DNA of 19,612 nucleotides from NCBI GenBank assembly GCA_016844565.1, contig JAENJB010000014.1, positions 1-19,612 of the forward strand, in the 5' to 3' direction. Numbering within the stretch: position 1 is the stretch's first letter; each line of letters opens with the position of its first letter. The stretch is from Dehalococcoidia bacterium (GTDB lineage: Bacteria > Chloroflexota > Dehalococcoidia > JAENJB01). The notes beneath the pieces were generated by a model. The model saw nothing but the letters and a program-made list of their open reading frames with translations. It was not told the DNA's origin and searched no databases. This document shows, piece after piece, positions 7,191 to 14,750 of the stretch. Made by a program: the position numbers and the translations under genes.

Positions 7191-7224
7191 AGATTCTTCG
7201 GTCGCTACGCTCCCTCAGAATGAC
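7191..7224. repeat. Copy of the 'agattcttcg...ctcagaatgaca' dispersed repeat
   Basis: AGATTCTTCG and CTCAGAATGACA bracket a diverged core. The segment matches the reverse complement of about 103-126 and is a second, degenerate copy of that repeat family. Confidence 0.6.
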
Positions 7225-7336
7225 AAGCTGGGGGACAACCTGCTGGACACCCAAAACAAAAAGGTGATATGCTCGCCTCTCAGGTGTCGTGCCTGGAAAT
7301 AGTCCAGGGCAGATATTACGTGGAGGAGGTATTCCC

Positions 7337-8770
7337 TTGAAGAAGAGCGAGTCCGCTTCCCGGTACGATGTCCTTATTCTCGGCGCCGGCATGGCCGGCC
7401 TGGTGGCCGCCATAGAGGTGGCCGAGGCCGGCGGCCGGGCGACTGTCCTCGACAAGCTGCCGCCGATGATCGGCAAGGGTATCAGGGCCATCATCCCCGG
7501 CGGCGTTGCCAACGACACCGCCCGCGCCGGGGGTGGAGGGCTGGGACGATTCGAGCCGGAGGGGCCCCTCGAAGAGTTGCTGGAACGTCATCGGGTGCGG
7601 GGATGGGGCCGCGTCGACCTGGACCTGATGAGGACCTACCTGGAGAGGCTGGCGGGCGATTGCCGCTGGCTCAGGGACGACCTCAAGATACCCTTCCTCG
7701 ACCGGAGGCCCATCTTCTCCAGCACGCTGGTCAAGGGCAGGGGGCCCGGCCTCATCCGGTACCTGTACCAGGCTGTCGAGGCCAGGGGCGTCGCCATCCA
7801 GTTCGAGACCAGGGCTGTGAAGCTCTTGATGGATGAGAACGGGCGGGTGAGTGGGGCGAGGATCAGGAACGCGGATGGAGTCGCCGACATCTGCGCCGGA
7901 ACGGTCATCATGGCCACCGGCGGCTACCAGGGCAACCACGAGATGTTGCTCAAGTACGTGGGCCCGGACATCACCTACGGGACCGTCCTCACCGGGTGTG
8001 CCACCAACACCGGAGACGGGCATATCATGGCCATGGAGATGGGGGCGCAGATGGCCAACTTGAGCACCTGCCACATCCGTACCACCGACAAGTTCCATGG
8101 CGAGGGACCGTCCCGTCACATGAGGCTCATCTACCCCCTGGGCATCTACCTCAACATGGAGTGCCAGCGGTTCATTGACGAAGGGGTTTCCGACAGCGAC
8201 ACCATCGCCAACTCCATCGCCTGTCAGCCGGGAAACAGGGCAGCCCTGATATTCGACGACAAAGCCAGGACCAGACATGCCGAGGTGTACCAGGCCTATC
8301 CTCGCCGGGCGGAGGTGATACAGGTGGCGGAAAGCCTCCAGGAGCTGGCGGTGAAGATAGACATGCCCCCGGCGAGATTGAAGAAGGCGGTGGATGAGTT
8401 CAACGCCTCCGTAATGGACGGCAAGGCTCTGGGGCTGTCCATACCGAAGAAGCAGAATGCTCTCAGGATCGACACGCCGCCATTCCACGCTTTCTACCCG
8501 GTTATCCCGGGCCTGAATCATCCTCTGGGTGGGCTGAAGATAAACAACACCGCCCGGGTGCTCGACCGGGATGGCAGCCCTATCCCGGGACTTTATGCCT
8601 CCGGCTCCATCGTCAACTGGGCCTTTGGCAAGCCATATAGCGTCGGTGGTGTGAGGACCTACATGGGAAGTTATCACGCTGGAGACTCCTCAGGGCTGGC
8701 TACCGCCCTGGTCTTTGGCCGCATCGCAGGAAAGGAAGCGGCCAAAGAGGCGCTGGCAAGAAGAGGATAG
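7337..8770 (+). CDS. Fumarate-reductase-superfamily flavoprotein (FAD-binding dehydrogenase)
   Basis: A 477-residue single-subunit flavoprotein with FAD motif GAGMAG (16-21), the ATGGYQGN segment after the substrate domain, RFIDEG (about 278-283), HPLGG (395-399), GLYASGSIVN, and terminal FGRIAG (460-465). This architecture is shared by flavocytochrome-type fumarate reductases, tricarballylate dehydrogenase and ketosteroid dehydrogenases. The arginine usually found just before the last FAD helix (RLGGN in fumarate reductases) is replaced by YHAGDSSG, so fumarate reduction is unlikely; a dehydrogenase or other reductase role is more plausible. The TTG start at 7337 is set by GGAGGAGGT 6 nt upstream; the open frame reaches 7289 but without support. 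No signal peptide, heme motif or electron-transfer partner is adjacent. The next gene is another superfamily member, 221 bp away. Substrate unknown. Confidence 0.88.
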   Translation: MKKSESASRYDVLILGAGMAGLVAAIEVAEAGGRATVLDKLPPMIGKGIRAIIPGGVANDTARAGGGGLGRFEPEGPLEELLERHRVRGWGRVDLDLMRTYLERLAGDCRWLRDDLKIPFLDRRPIFSSTLVKGRGPGLIRYLYQAVEARGVAIQFETRAVKLLMDENGRVSGARIRNADGVADICAGTVIMATGGYQGNHEMLLKYVGPDITYGTVLTGCATNTGDGHIMAMEMGAQMANLSTCHIRTTDKFHGEGPSRHMRLIYPLGIYLNMECQRFIDEGVSDSDTIANSIACQPGNRAALIFDDKARTRHAEVYQAYPRRAEVIQVAESLQELAVKIDMPPARLKKAVDEFNASVMDGKALGLSIPKKQNALRIDTPPFHAFYPVIPGLNHPLGGLKINNTARVLDRDGSPIPGLYASGSIVNWAFGKPYSVGGVRTYMGSYHAGDSSGLATALVFGRIAGKEAAKEALARRG

Positions 8771-8799
8771 TCTACTTGTCATTCCTTCGAAAATCGGTT

Positions 8800-8893
8800 C
8801 CCTCTCCCCTCCGCGGGAGAGGGTTAGGGTGAGGGGGCGATGGCCCGGCAGAGGCATCCCCCTCTCTGTCTCTCTCCCGCCAGGGGAGAGAGG
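8800..8893. repeat. Intergenic double-hairpin repeat (CCCTCTCCC type)
   Basis: Two perfect 9-bp hairpins, CCCTCTCCC/GGGAGAGGG (8800-8823) and CTCTCTCCC/GGGAGAGAG (8870-8892), are separated by GTTAGGGTGAGGGGG-type sequence. A related element is at 14674-14750. It fills most of the gap between the two flavoprotein genes and may attenuate read-through. Confidence 0.7.
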
Positions 8894-8991
8894 AGAAGTG
8901 CGGATTGCTCCGTCCCGCCGCGTGGGGACTCGCAGTGACAGCCCACCGGGGGCTATTCTCGTGATAGTGACATAGGGGAAAGAGGAAAGCA

Positions 8992-10719
8992 ATGAAGCAG
9001 GAAGCACAGATTATCGAGACCGACGTGCTGGTGGTGGGCGGCGGCTCAGCCGCCCTGTGGGCAGCCATCAGGGCGAAGGATTTCTGCCCGAGGGTCACCC
9101 TGGCGGACAAGGGGATGGTGGCTTCCAGCGGCGTCAGCCCGCTCATACATATCGTCAACGCGCCCCTGAACGAGGAGGAGCAGCGCCTCTCCCTGCAGGA
9201 GATAGTGGAGCGCAGTACCTATCTCTGCGACCAGAAGCAGGTGTCCATCCTTATGCGGGAGCTGGGAGATCGCTTTCGGGATATGGAGAAAATGGGAGTG
9301 CCGTTCGAGCGGGATGCCGCCGGCAAACTCGTCCTCGAGAAGAGGCTCGGACAGAAGAACCACTATTGCGCCTTTGTCAACGGCCGGGAGATGTCTCAAG
9401 TCATGCGACGCCATGCCCTGGATAAGGGCGTCCAGCTGGTGGAGAGGGTGATGGTCGTCGACCTTTTGACCTCTGACGGCAGGCACCCCACTCGCGGGCG
9501 GGTGACTGGTGCGCTGGGCCTCAACACCGTGACCGGAGATCTGTTCGTCTTCAGGGCGAAAGCCGTCATTCTGGGCACCGGCCTCATCGGCTCCAAGTAC
9601 TATGTCAGCTACACCAACGGCCTCACGGGCGACGGCCAGGCGATGGCCTTCCGCGCCGGCGCCGATGTTGTCGGTCACGAATACGGCCAGATGTCTATGT
9701 TCAATATCTGGGAGAGAAAGTTCAACACCGGGGGGCAGGCGGAATACATGCGCGCCGGGGCGAGGATTCTGAACAGCATGGGAGAGAATATCGCCGAGAA
9801 GTATTCCCCGGACAAGAAGGCATCCTCCTTCGATCGCAACACCCTCTCAGTCATGGCTGCGAAAGAGGTGTACGAAGGGCGTGGGCCGATACGCTTCGAT
9901 CTCACCCACCTGAACGATGGCGATATGGCCCAGTTGCGGCGGGTGCTTCCCTCGGCCATGAAGGCGTTTGAAGAAGAGGGTATCGACCTGCAGAGAAAGC
10001 CGGTGGAATGCACCCCTTACCATACTTACTTCCATGCCGCCGGGGTCAAGGTGGGCTTGAATAGCGAGGCGAGCCTGACCGGTCTTTATGCTGCCGGCTC
10101 AACCACCGGCGGCACTGGGACAACGGCCAGCGGCGGCCTCTCCCAGGCGCATTGTTTTGTCTCCGGGTACCGCGCCGGCGAAGCCGCCGGCCGCCTGGCT
10201 ATGGAAGTGCCTCAGGGCGACGTACGGGAAGAACAGGTGAAGGAACTGAGCCGGGAAACCTTCTCCCCTCTGGAGCGGGTGAAGGGGCCGCGCCCCGAAG
10301 ACATCTACACGGCCATCAACCGGGTCTCGCTGCCCCTGGGCATGAGCTTCTTCAAACACGAGAAGCGGATGAAGACGACCCTCCAGGAGATAGCTCGAGT
10401 GAGAGACGAAGAACTGCCGCGCATCAAGGCTGATGACGTCCACGGGCTGGTCAAGGCCAACGAAGCGCGCAACTTCGTCCCCCTGACGGAGATCTACTAT
10501 TGCTGCTCCCTCGAACGGAAAGAGAGCCGCTGCGGGCAATACCGCGAGGACTACCCTTACCGCGATGACGTCGAGTGGCTCAAGTGGATTGTGGCCAGGA
10601 GGGAAGAGAAGGGCATGGCCCTGAGGTATGAGCCGGTCCCGCTCGATAGCTACCCCTTCAGGCCTGCGCAGCGGCTGAAGATTCCAGTGCCGATTCCGGT
10701 GTCACCGCCGGCGGGCTGA
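8992..10719 (+). CDS. FrdA/AprA-like flavoprotein, full length with C-terminal helical domain
   Basis: A 575-residue protein of the succinate dehydrogenase / fumarate reductase / APS reductase flavoprotein superfamily. FAD motif VVGGGSAALWAA (14-25), ILGTGLIG (193-200), TNGLTGDGQAMAFRAGAD (208-225), HAAGVKV (348-354), GLYAAGSTTGG, and a C-terminal domain with ESRCGQYREDYPYRDD (511-526), which is the usual 'ESR...YR.DYP.RDD' signature. The canonical RxGxNS motif of SdhA/FrdA is absent; the matching place reads SGGLSQAHC, so classic fumarate chemistry is doubtful. Partners of such proteins (an iron-sulfur subunit, or AprB) are not next to it. ATG at 8992 with AGAGGA 6 nt upstream. Possibly co-transcribed with the preceding flavoprotein across the repeat. 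Substrate unknown. Confidence 0.87.
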   Translation: MKQEAQIIETDVLVVGGGSAALWAAIRAKDFCPRVTLADKGMVASSGVSPLIHIVNAPLNEEEQRLSLQEIVERSTYLCDQKQVSILMRELGDRFRDMEKMGVPFERDAAGKLVLEKRLGQKNHYCAFVNGREMSQVMRRHALDKGVQLVERVMVVDLLTSDGRHPTRGRVTGALGLNTVTGDLFVFRAKAVILGTGLIGSKYYVSYTNGLTGDGQAMAFRAGADVVGHEYGQMSMFNIWERKFNTGGQAEYMRAGARILNSMGENIAEKYSPDKKASSFDRNTLSVMAAKEVYEGRGPIRFDLTHLNDGDMAQLRRVLPSAMKAFEEEGIDLQRKPVECTPYHTYFHAAGVKVGLNSEASLTGLYAAGSTTGGTGTTASGGLSQAHCFVSGYRAGEAAGRLAMEVPQGDVREEQVKELSRETFSPLERVKGPRPEDIYTAINRVSLPLGMSFFKHEKRMKTTLQEIARVRDEELPRIKADDVHGLVKANEARNFVPLTEIYYCCSLERKESRCGQYREDYPYRDDVEWLKWIVARREEKGMALRYEPVPLDSYPFRPAQRLKIPVPIPVSPPAG

Positions 10720-10760
10720 CGAATGCTGATCCTCCCGGCGCTTATTGCCAGCTTCGCCCC

Positions 10761-11179
10761 TTACTTGCTAACCGTCAGGCGCAGGCGGTACTCATCCTTC
10801 GATATCTGTCTCCCGGCCTCGGGATAGGGGGCGACGTGAAAGGTCAGCCGGTACTCCTTGAAAACCTGATTGCCGGCATCATACGTCAAACCGGCTGGGT
10901 GAGGACCACCTGATTCACCGACCCGGAGTGGGCCACATCCACGAGGGCCTTGACCTCGCCCGCCCATATGCAGGTCACCTTACTGGGGCAGCGGCTGTCT
11001 GACGCCACCTCCAGGAACTTGACTGTCAGTTCCTCTCCCTGAATGCGCCTGCTCTGTCCGACCGAAAGAGAGAACTCCTGACCCAGGCGAGTATCAGGGC
11101 CATTGGCAGCGGCAGCGCACCCTGCAGTCCAGGCCACCAGCGCAAGGGCAACGGGAACAAATGCAAGACATGCTTTCAT
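10761..11179 (-). pseudogene. Frameshifted small lipoprotein/secreted protein gene
   Basis: Two overlapping frames on the minus strand join into one protein of about 140 residues. The first has a lipoprotein signal (hydrophobic stretch then TAGC with a Cys near residue 21) and a domain with FLEVASDSRCPSKVTCIWAGE, ending prematurely at LTQPV. The second continues, after a one-base slip near 10895-10905, with GLTYDAGNQVFKEYRLTFH and PYPEAGRQISKDEYRLRLTV. The pattern SRCP...C.WAGE...PYP...I...Y...L.V is one I associate with uncharacterised envelope proteins. The slip is not at a homopolymer, so a true mutation is possible, though a sequencing error is not excluded. The ATG at 11179 has no good Shine-Dalgarno. 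Function unknown. Confidence 0.7.
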
Positions 11180-11266
11180 CAAAACAATTACAGGATATCA
11201 GGCAGTTCATCACAAAGTCAAAGCACAACTTTCGTGGTGCCCCGACTCAATGGCGGCAGGCTTTCG

Positions 11267-11309
11267 GCCTCACTGAAAGGCGTCCTCAGAATGACATGAG
11301 GAGTGAGGC
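11267..11309. repeat. Nested inverted repeat upstream of the ferredoxin-reductase-like gene
   Basis: GCCTCACT (11267-11274) pairs with AGTGAGGC (11302-11309) and an inner CCTCA/TGAGG pair (11284-11301) continues the stem; the centre carries CTCAGAATGACA, shared with the repeats near 110 and 7212. It lies just before the promoter at 11322. Confidence 0.55.
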
Positions 11310-11321
11310 AGGGTGCAGGGG

Positions 11322-11350
11322 TTGATAAATTGCGTGATATTACGTATATT
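11322..11350 (+). promoter_or_regulatory. Strong sigma70-type promoter
   Basis: The -35 box TTGATA (11322-11327), a 17-nt spacer and the -10 box TATATT (11345-11350) precede the oxidoreductase gene at 11431. The spacer includes CGTGATATTACG, a near-palindrome with one mismatch per arm, which could be an operator. Confidence 0.75.
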
Positions 11351-11430
11351 CATCGAGCCCGTGGCAGACAAAGATTTGCCGCAGGAATGTTCAGGTAGAC
11401 GGCGCCAGGGGCGCTGAAGGAGGTTTTCCA

Positions 11431-12156
11431 ATGTGGCAGTTCGAGACCACCTTTTCTGATATCATCCGGGTCACCTCTGACATCAAGACGTTCCGGTTCG
11501 ATGTGCAGGGACGGGAGAAGGTGACCTACAAGGCGGGCCAGTTCTTCTTCGTTACCATAAGAATCGATGGCAAAGAAGCGGTCCACCATTTCAGTCTGTC
11601 CAGCTCACCTACGGAAACAGAGCGAAGGGGCTACATCGAGTTCACCAAGAGGATCACTGCCAGCGAGTACTCTCAGGCGCTGGACCGCATGAAGCCGGGC
11701 GACTGGGTCAGGCTGCGCGGAGCAGATGGGGAGTTTACCCTCTCACCGACGAGACGCGACCTCGCTTTCGTCAGCGGCGGCATAGGCGTCACTCCGCTTC
11801 GGAGCATGCTGCGGTACATTGTGGACAGTAAGCTCAGCTATGATGTTGTGCTCGTCTACGGCAACAACAGGTTCGACAACATCGCCTTTCGCGAGGAGCT
11901 GGATGAGATGGCGGCGGCGCGAAAGGACATTCGTGTGGATTGCGTGCTGTCCGGGCCGGATTTTCCACCCGGCTGGACCGGCAAGAGGGGGTTTATCACC
12001 AGGGAGGTCATCATGGAGTGCATCCCCGACTTCCAGAAGCGGGTCTTCTACGTGTCCGGCCCGCTGAAGATGGTACTCTCTATCGAGGAGCAGCTGGCGG
12101 CCATCAAAGTGCCGCCCGAGCAGGTGAAACGCGATTACTTTCCCGGGTACGATTGA
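11431..12156 (+). CDS. Ferredoxin-NADP reductase-type FAD/NAD(P)-binding oxidoreductase
   Basis: A 241-residue flavoprotein moving electrons between NAD(P)H and a one-electron carrier. N-terminal FAD barrel to about residue 105: the usual R-x-Y-S flavin motif appears as HHFSLSSSP (52-60), with His where Arg is normal. Then GGIGVTPLRSM (116-126) for the pyrophosphate of NAD(P), LVYGNNRFDNIAF, and near the end VFYVSGPLKMV plus the terminal KRDYFPGYD. There is no [2Fe-2S] domain on either end, unlike phenol hydroxylase-type reductases, so it must use a separate partner. The ATG at 11431 follows AAGGAGGT with a 6-nt gap. It has its own promoter and no obvious operon partner. The partner and physiological role are unknown. 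Confidence 0.9.
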   Translation: MWQFETTFSDIIRVTSDIKTFRFDVQGREKVTYKAGQFFFVTIRIDGKEAVHHFSLSSSPTETERRGYIEFTKRITASEYSQALDRMKPGDWVRLRGADGEFTLSPTRRDLAFVSGGIGVTPLRSMLRYIVDSKLSYDVVLVYGNNRFDNIAFREELDEMAAARKDIRVDCVLSGPDFPPGWTGKRGFITREVIMECIPDFQKRVFYVSGPLKMVLSIEEQLAAIKVPPEQVKRDYFPGYD

Positions 12157-12233
12157 TCAGGCGGAGCGGGTGCAACCCGACATTCAAGTTATTTGAAGGT
12201 CGCTTGCCGGCGCAATCACCCGCATCCTTTAGT

Positions 12234-12263
12234 TTGCAGGTGTCGCTCATTTGTTGCTATAAT
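12234..12263 (+). promoter_or_regulatory. Promoter of the phosphate cluster with overlapping inverted repeat
   Basis: TTGCAG (12234-12239), an 18-nt spacer and a perfect TATAAT (12258-12263) lie before the DUF47 gene. A 7-bp inverted repeat, CGCTCAT (12244-12250) and ATGAGCG (12262-12268), spans spacer and -10 box, well placed for a repressor. Transcription would start near 12270, giving a leader of about 64 nt. Confidence 0.7.
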
Positions 12264-12333
12264 GAGCGGCGGTCAGTGCCATTCCGCATTTCGGTCTGCT
12301 CTTCGGTGAGTTGCTGACAAAGGAGGCCTTGCG

Positions 12334-12963
12334 TTGTTCAAGCTGTCCCTCATCCCCAGGGAGAAGAAGTTCTCCGCCCTTTTTGAGCAGAGTGCTCAGA
12401 ATGCCGTGAAGATAGCCCAGCAGCTCAGAGATATGGTGCATGTCTGGGAGAATATCAAGGAGAGGGTTGACATAATTACCGATCTGGAGCATCAAGGGGA
12501 TGCTATTGCCCATCAGATTATCGCCCAGTTGCATCAGACTTTCGTGACCCCGTTCGACCGGGAGGACATCGCTCATCTGGCCCATTCCCTGGATGATGTG
12601 ACTGACTTCATCCACTCGGCCGCCGACACTATGCTGCTCTACAAGGTGGACCGGCCCACGGAAAGGGCAAAGGAGCTGGCCGACATCGTCGTACAGGCGG
12701 TGTCTGAGATGGAAAAGGCTGTCGCTGAGATACATGACCGGATTGACCGGAAGCGCCTTCTCAGGCGGTGTGTGGAGATTAACCGCCTTGAGAATACCGG
12801 AGACAGTGTTTATCGCTCGGCGCTGGCGGAGCTTTTTGCCGACTCGAAGGATTTTGCTTATCTGATCAAGTGGCGCGAGATTTATGAGCACATGGAAACT
12901 GCCATAGACAGGTGTGAAGATGTGGCTAACATCCTGGAAGGCGTGGCCCTTAAGTATGCCTGA
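12334..12963 (+). CDS. DUF47 / PhoU-like regulator of a PiT phosphate permease
   Basis: A 209-residue all-helical protein of the DUF47 family, distant relatives of PhoU, normally encoded beside a PiT-type low-affinity phosphate transporter and thought to control it. Family features: LEHQGDAIAHQI (51-62), TPFDREDI (72-79), LDDVTDFIHSAAD (86-98), LENTGD (152-157), and the C-terminal EHMETAIDRCEDVANILEGV segment split across 185-204, in which acidic residues probably bind metal. TTG start at 12334 with AAAGGAGG 7 nt upstream. First gene of the cluster, 45 bp before the permease. Length is normal for the family. Confidence 0.92.
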   Translation: MFKLSLIPREKKFSALFEQSAQNAVKIAQQLRDMVHVWENIKERVDIITDLEHQGDAIAHQIIAQLHQTFVTPFDREDIAHLAHSLDDVTDFIHSAADTMLLYKVDRPTERAKELADIVVQAVSEMEKAVAEIHDRIDRKRLLRRCVEINRLENTGDSVYRSALAELFADSKDFAYLIKWREIYEHMETAIDRCEDVANILEGVALKYA

Positions 12964-13008
12964 GCCCCTGTGTCTGCGCCGCCGCATCGTCCCATTTGAG
13001 GCGTCGCT

Positions 13009-13912
13009 TTGGAGATAAGCGCCGCCCTGGTCATAGTACTGCTTCTCGTTCTGGCAGCCGAGTTTGTCAACGGCTGGACAGATGCTCCTAATGCCATCGC
13101 TACGGTGGTCTCCACCCGTGTCCTTTCCCCTTATCAGGCGGTGGCCATGGCCGCGACCCTAAATATCGTGGGAGCGCTGGCCACCGGGACGGCAGTAGCG
13201 GCCACCATCGGCAAGGGAATCGTCAAGCCTGAGGCGCTGGGCCTGCACACGGTGGCGGCGGCCATGCTCGCCATCGTCATCTGGAGCACAGTAGCGTGGC
13301 GGTGGGGTCTGCCGACCAGCGAGAGCCACGCGCTGGTGGCTGGCCTGGCCGGGGCGGGGCTGGCCGCAGCCGGGCCGTCGGTGCTGCTGTGGTCAGGCTG
13401 GCAGAAAGTCCTTATCGGTCTGGGGCTTTCGCCTGTCCTCGGTTTTCTGCTCGCCTTCCTGGTTATGACAGTCATCTACCGCCTGTTTTTCCATGTCGCT
13501 CTCACTGCCATAAAGACCACTTTTGGCCGTCTTCAGATACTTTCGGCGGCTTTCATGTCATTCAGTCACCATTCTTCTCTGCGGTGTGGTCATGGGGATA
13601 GGGACCGGTCTGGGCGGATGGCGCATTATGAGGACAATGGGCTTCGGGCTTACCAAGCTGGAACCGGTGAACGGCTTCGCCGCCGAAAGCTCGGCCAGTT
13701 TCGCCATTCTGCTGGCCTCTTCACTGGGCATACCTCTGAGCACCACTCACGCCATCAACACGGCCATAATGGGGGTGGGAAGTACCCGGAGGTTTTCGGC
13801 GGTGAGATGGGGTGTAACCAGGGAAATCGTCCTGACGTGGCTTCTCACTTTTCCTGTCTGCGGCGTGCTTGGCTTCGTCTTTGCCTGGGTGCTCAAACCG
13901 ATATTCTCATGA
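13009..13912 (+). pseudogene. PiT-family phosphate permease, disrupted by frameshift with apparent internal deletion
   Basis: PiT permeases move inorganic phosphate with H+ or Na+ through two inverted repeat halves. The first half is intact: TTG start at 13009, signature NGWTDAPNAIATVVSTR (21-37), several membrane segments, then LQILSAAFMSFSH (175-187). A normal protein continues with GSNDAQK-like residues, the second signature. Here the frame instead shifts at 13565-13569 (GTCAC), and the other frame resumes with VTILLCGVVMGIGTGLGGW, RIMRTMG, GFAAESSASFAILLASS, LSTTHAINTAIMGVGSTRR and ends at 13912. About 30 residues, including the second signature, are missing. In the original frame, translation runs on as nonsense to 13923. 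The start has only TGAGG upstream as Shine-Dalgarno. As written, the permease cannot work. Confidence 0.82.
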
Positions 13913-13991
13913 GCCAGGGGTGAGGCGCCGGAGGAGTTCGAGGTAGCTTCCCGGCAGTGGTGTTCCCAAACTAGTGGGGAGGTGACAATCT

Positions 13992-14660
13992 ATGGAAACA
14001 AGTGACGCTTTTCAGAAAACTCTGCACGAGATTCAAAACGATGTTCTGGAGATGTCCGGAATGGTCGCCAGAGCGATAGACCGGGCCGTCGAATCGTTGA
14101 AAAGGCGCGATCTGACCCAGGCGCATCACATCATCGCCGATGATGCGAAGATCGATGAGCGGCGGTTTGCCGTCGAAGACAGGTGCATTGAGCTTATGTC
14201 CGCCCAGCATCCGGTGGCCGGTGACCTGCGCATCATTGTGGCTATACTCAATATCATTACGGAGCTGGAGCGGATCGGCGACTACGCCGACGGGATTGCG
14301 AGGATTGTCATCATGATCGGCGATGAACCGCCCCTCAAGCCCTTGATTGATATCCCGCGGATGGCCGAACTGACCTCCGAGATGATCAGCCAGAGCATCC
14401 AGTCTTTCATCAGGCGCGATGTCGAGCTGGCGAAGAAAGTCGCCAGCATGGATGGCGTCGTTGACGGTCTCCATGACCAGGTCTTTCGTGAGCTCCTCAC
14501 CTTCATGATGGTTGACCCGAAGACCATCAACCGGGCGACCCGTCTCACCTGGGTGGCCCACAACCTGGAGCGCGCCGCCGACCGGGCAACCAACATATGT
14601 GAGAGGGTGGTGTTCACCGTGACTGGCAAGATGGAGGAGTTGGGGGGCTCCAAGTATTGA
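13992..14660 (+). CDS. phoU: Phosphate signalling protein PhoU
   Basis: A 222-residue protein of two three-helix bundles. PhoU links phosphate transporters to the PhoR/PhoB-type kinase system and prevents phosphate overload. Both metal-binding signatures are present: ELERIGDYA (91-99) and NLERAADRATNICE (191-204). The ATG at 13992 is preceded by GGGGAGGTGA. It is 79 bp after the permease and shares the cluster with DUF47, so two PhoU-type proteins accompany one permease. No pst genes or PhoR kinase are in the window. Confidence 0.93.
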   Translation: METSDAFQKTLHEIQNDVLEMSGMVARAIDRAVESLKRRDLTQAHHIIADDAKIDERRFAVEDRCIELMSAQHPVAGDLRIIVAILNIITELERIGDYADGIARIVIMIGDEPPLKPLIDIPRMAELTSEMISQSIQSFIRRDVELAKKVASMDGVVDGLHDQVFRELLTFMMVDPKTINRATRLTWVAHNLERAADRATNICERVVFTVTGKMEELGGSKY

Positions 14661-14673
14661 TATCCAACAGTTT

Positions 14674-14750
14674 CCTCTCCCCTTGAGGGAGAGGATTAAG
14701 GTGAGGGGGCGCCGTTCACCCCTAACCTGTTCTTCCCCCCTCAAGGGGGG
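14674..14750. repeat. Palindromic repeat between convergent genes; also encodes the kinase C-terminus
   Basis: CCTCTCCC/GGGAGAGG (14674-14694, 5-nt loop) starts 14 nt after the phoU stop, and CCCCCC-TCAA-GGGGGG (14735-14750) lies inside the ROK gene. GGATTAAGGTGAGGGGG connects them, as in the related element at 8800-8893. The first hairpin may serve as terminator for phoU. Confidence 0.65.

Noticed and set aside
7316..8677. Long open frame on the minus strand opposite the 7337-8770 flavoprotein (453 residues)
   Set aside because: It is antisense to a clear FAD enzyme, its translation is rich in His/Val/Gly/Pro without any recognisable domain, and it is explained by the high GC at third positions of the real gene.
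12247..12987. 246-residue minus-strand frame opposite DUF47
   Set aside because: Shadow of the DUF47 gene. The plus frame has the family motifs, Shine-Dalgarno and promoter.
13009..13923. Intact 304-residue permease as annotated by its open frame
   Set aside because: After residue 187 the translation turns to hydrophilic His/Arg/Gly-rich nonsense while the neighbouring frame holds the conserved second half, so the open frame is not a real full-length product.
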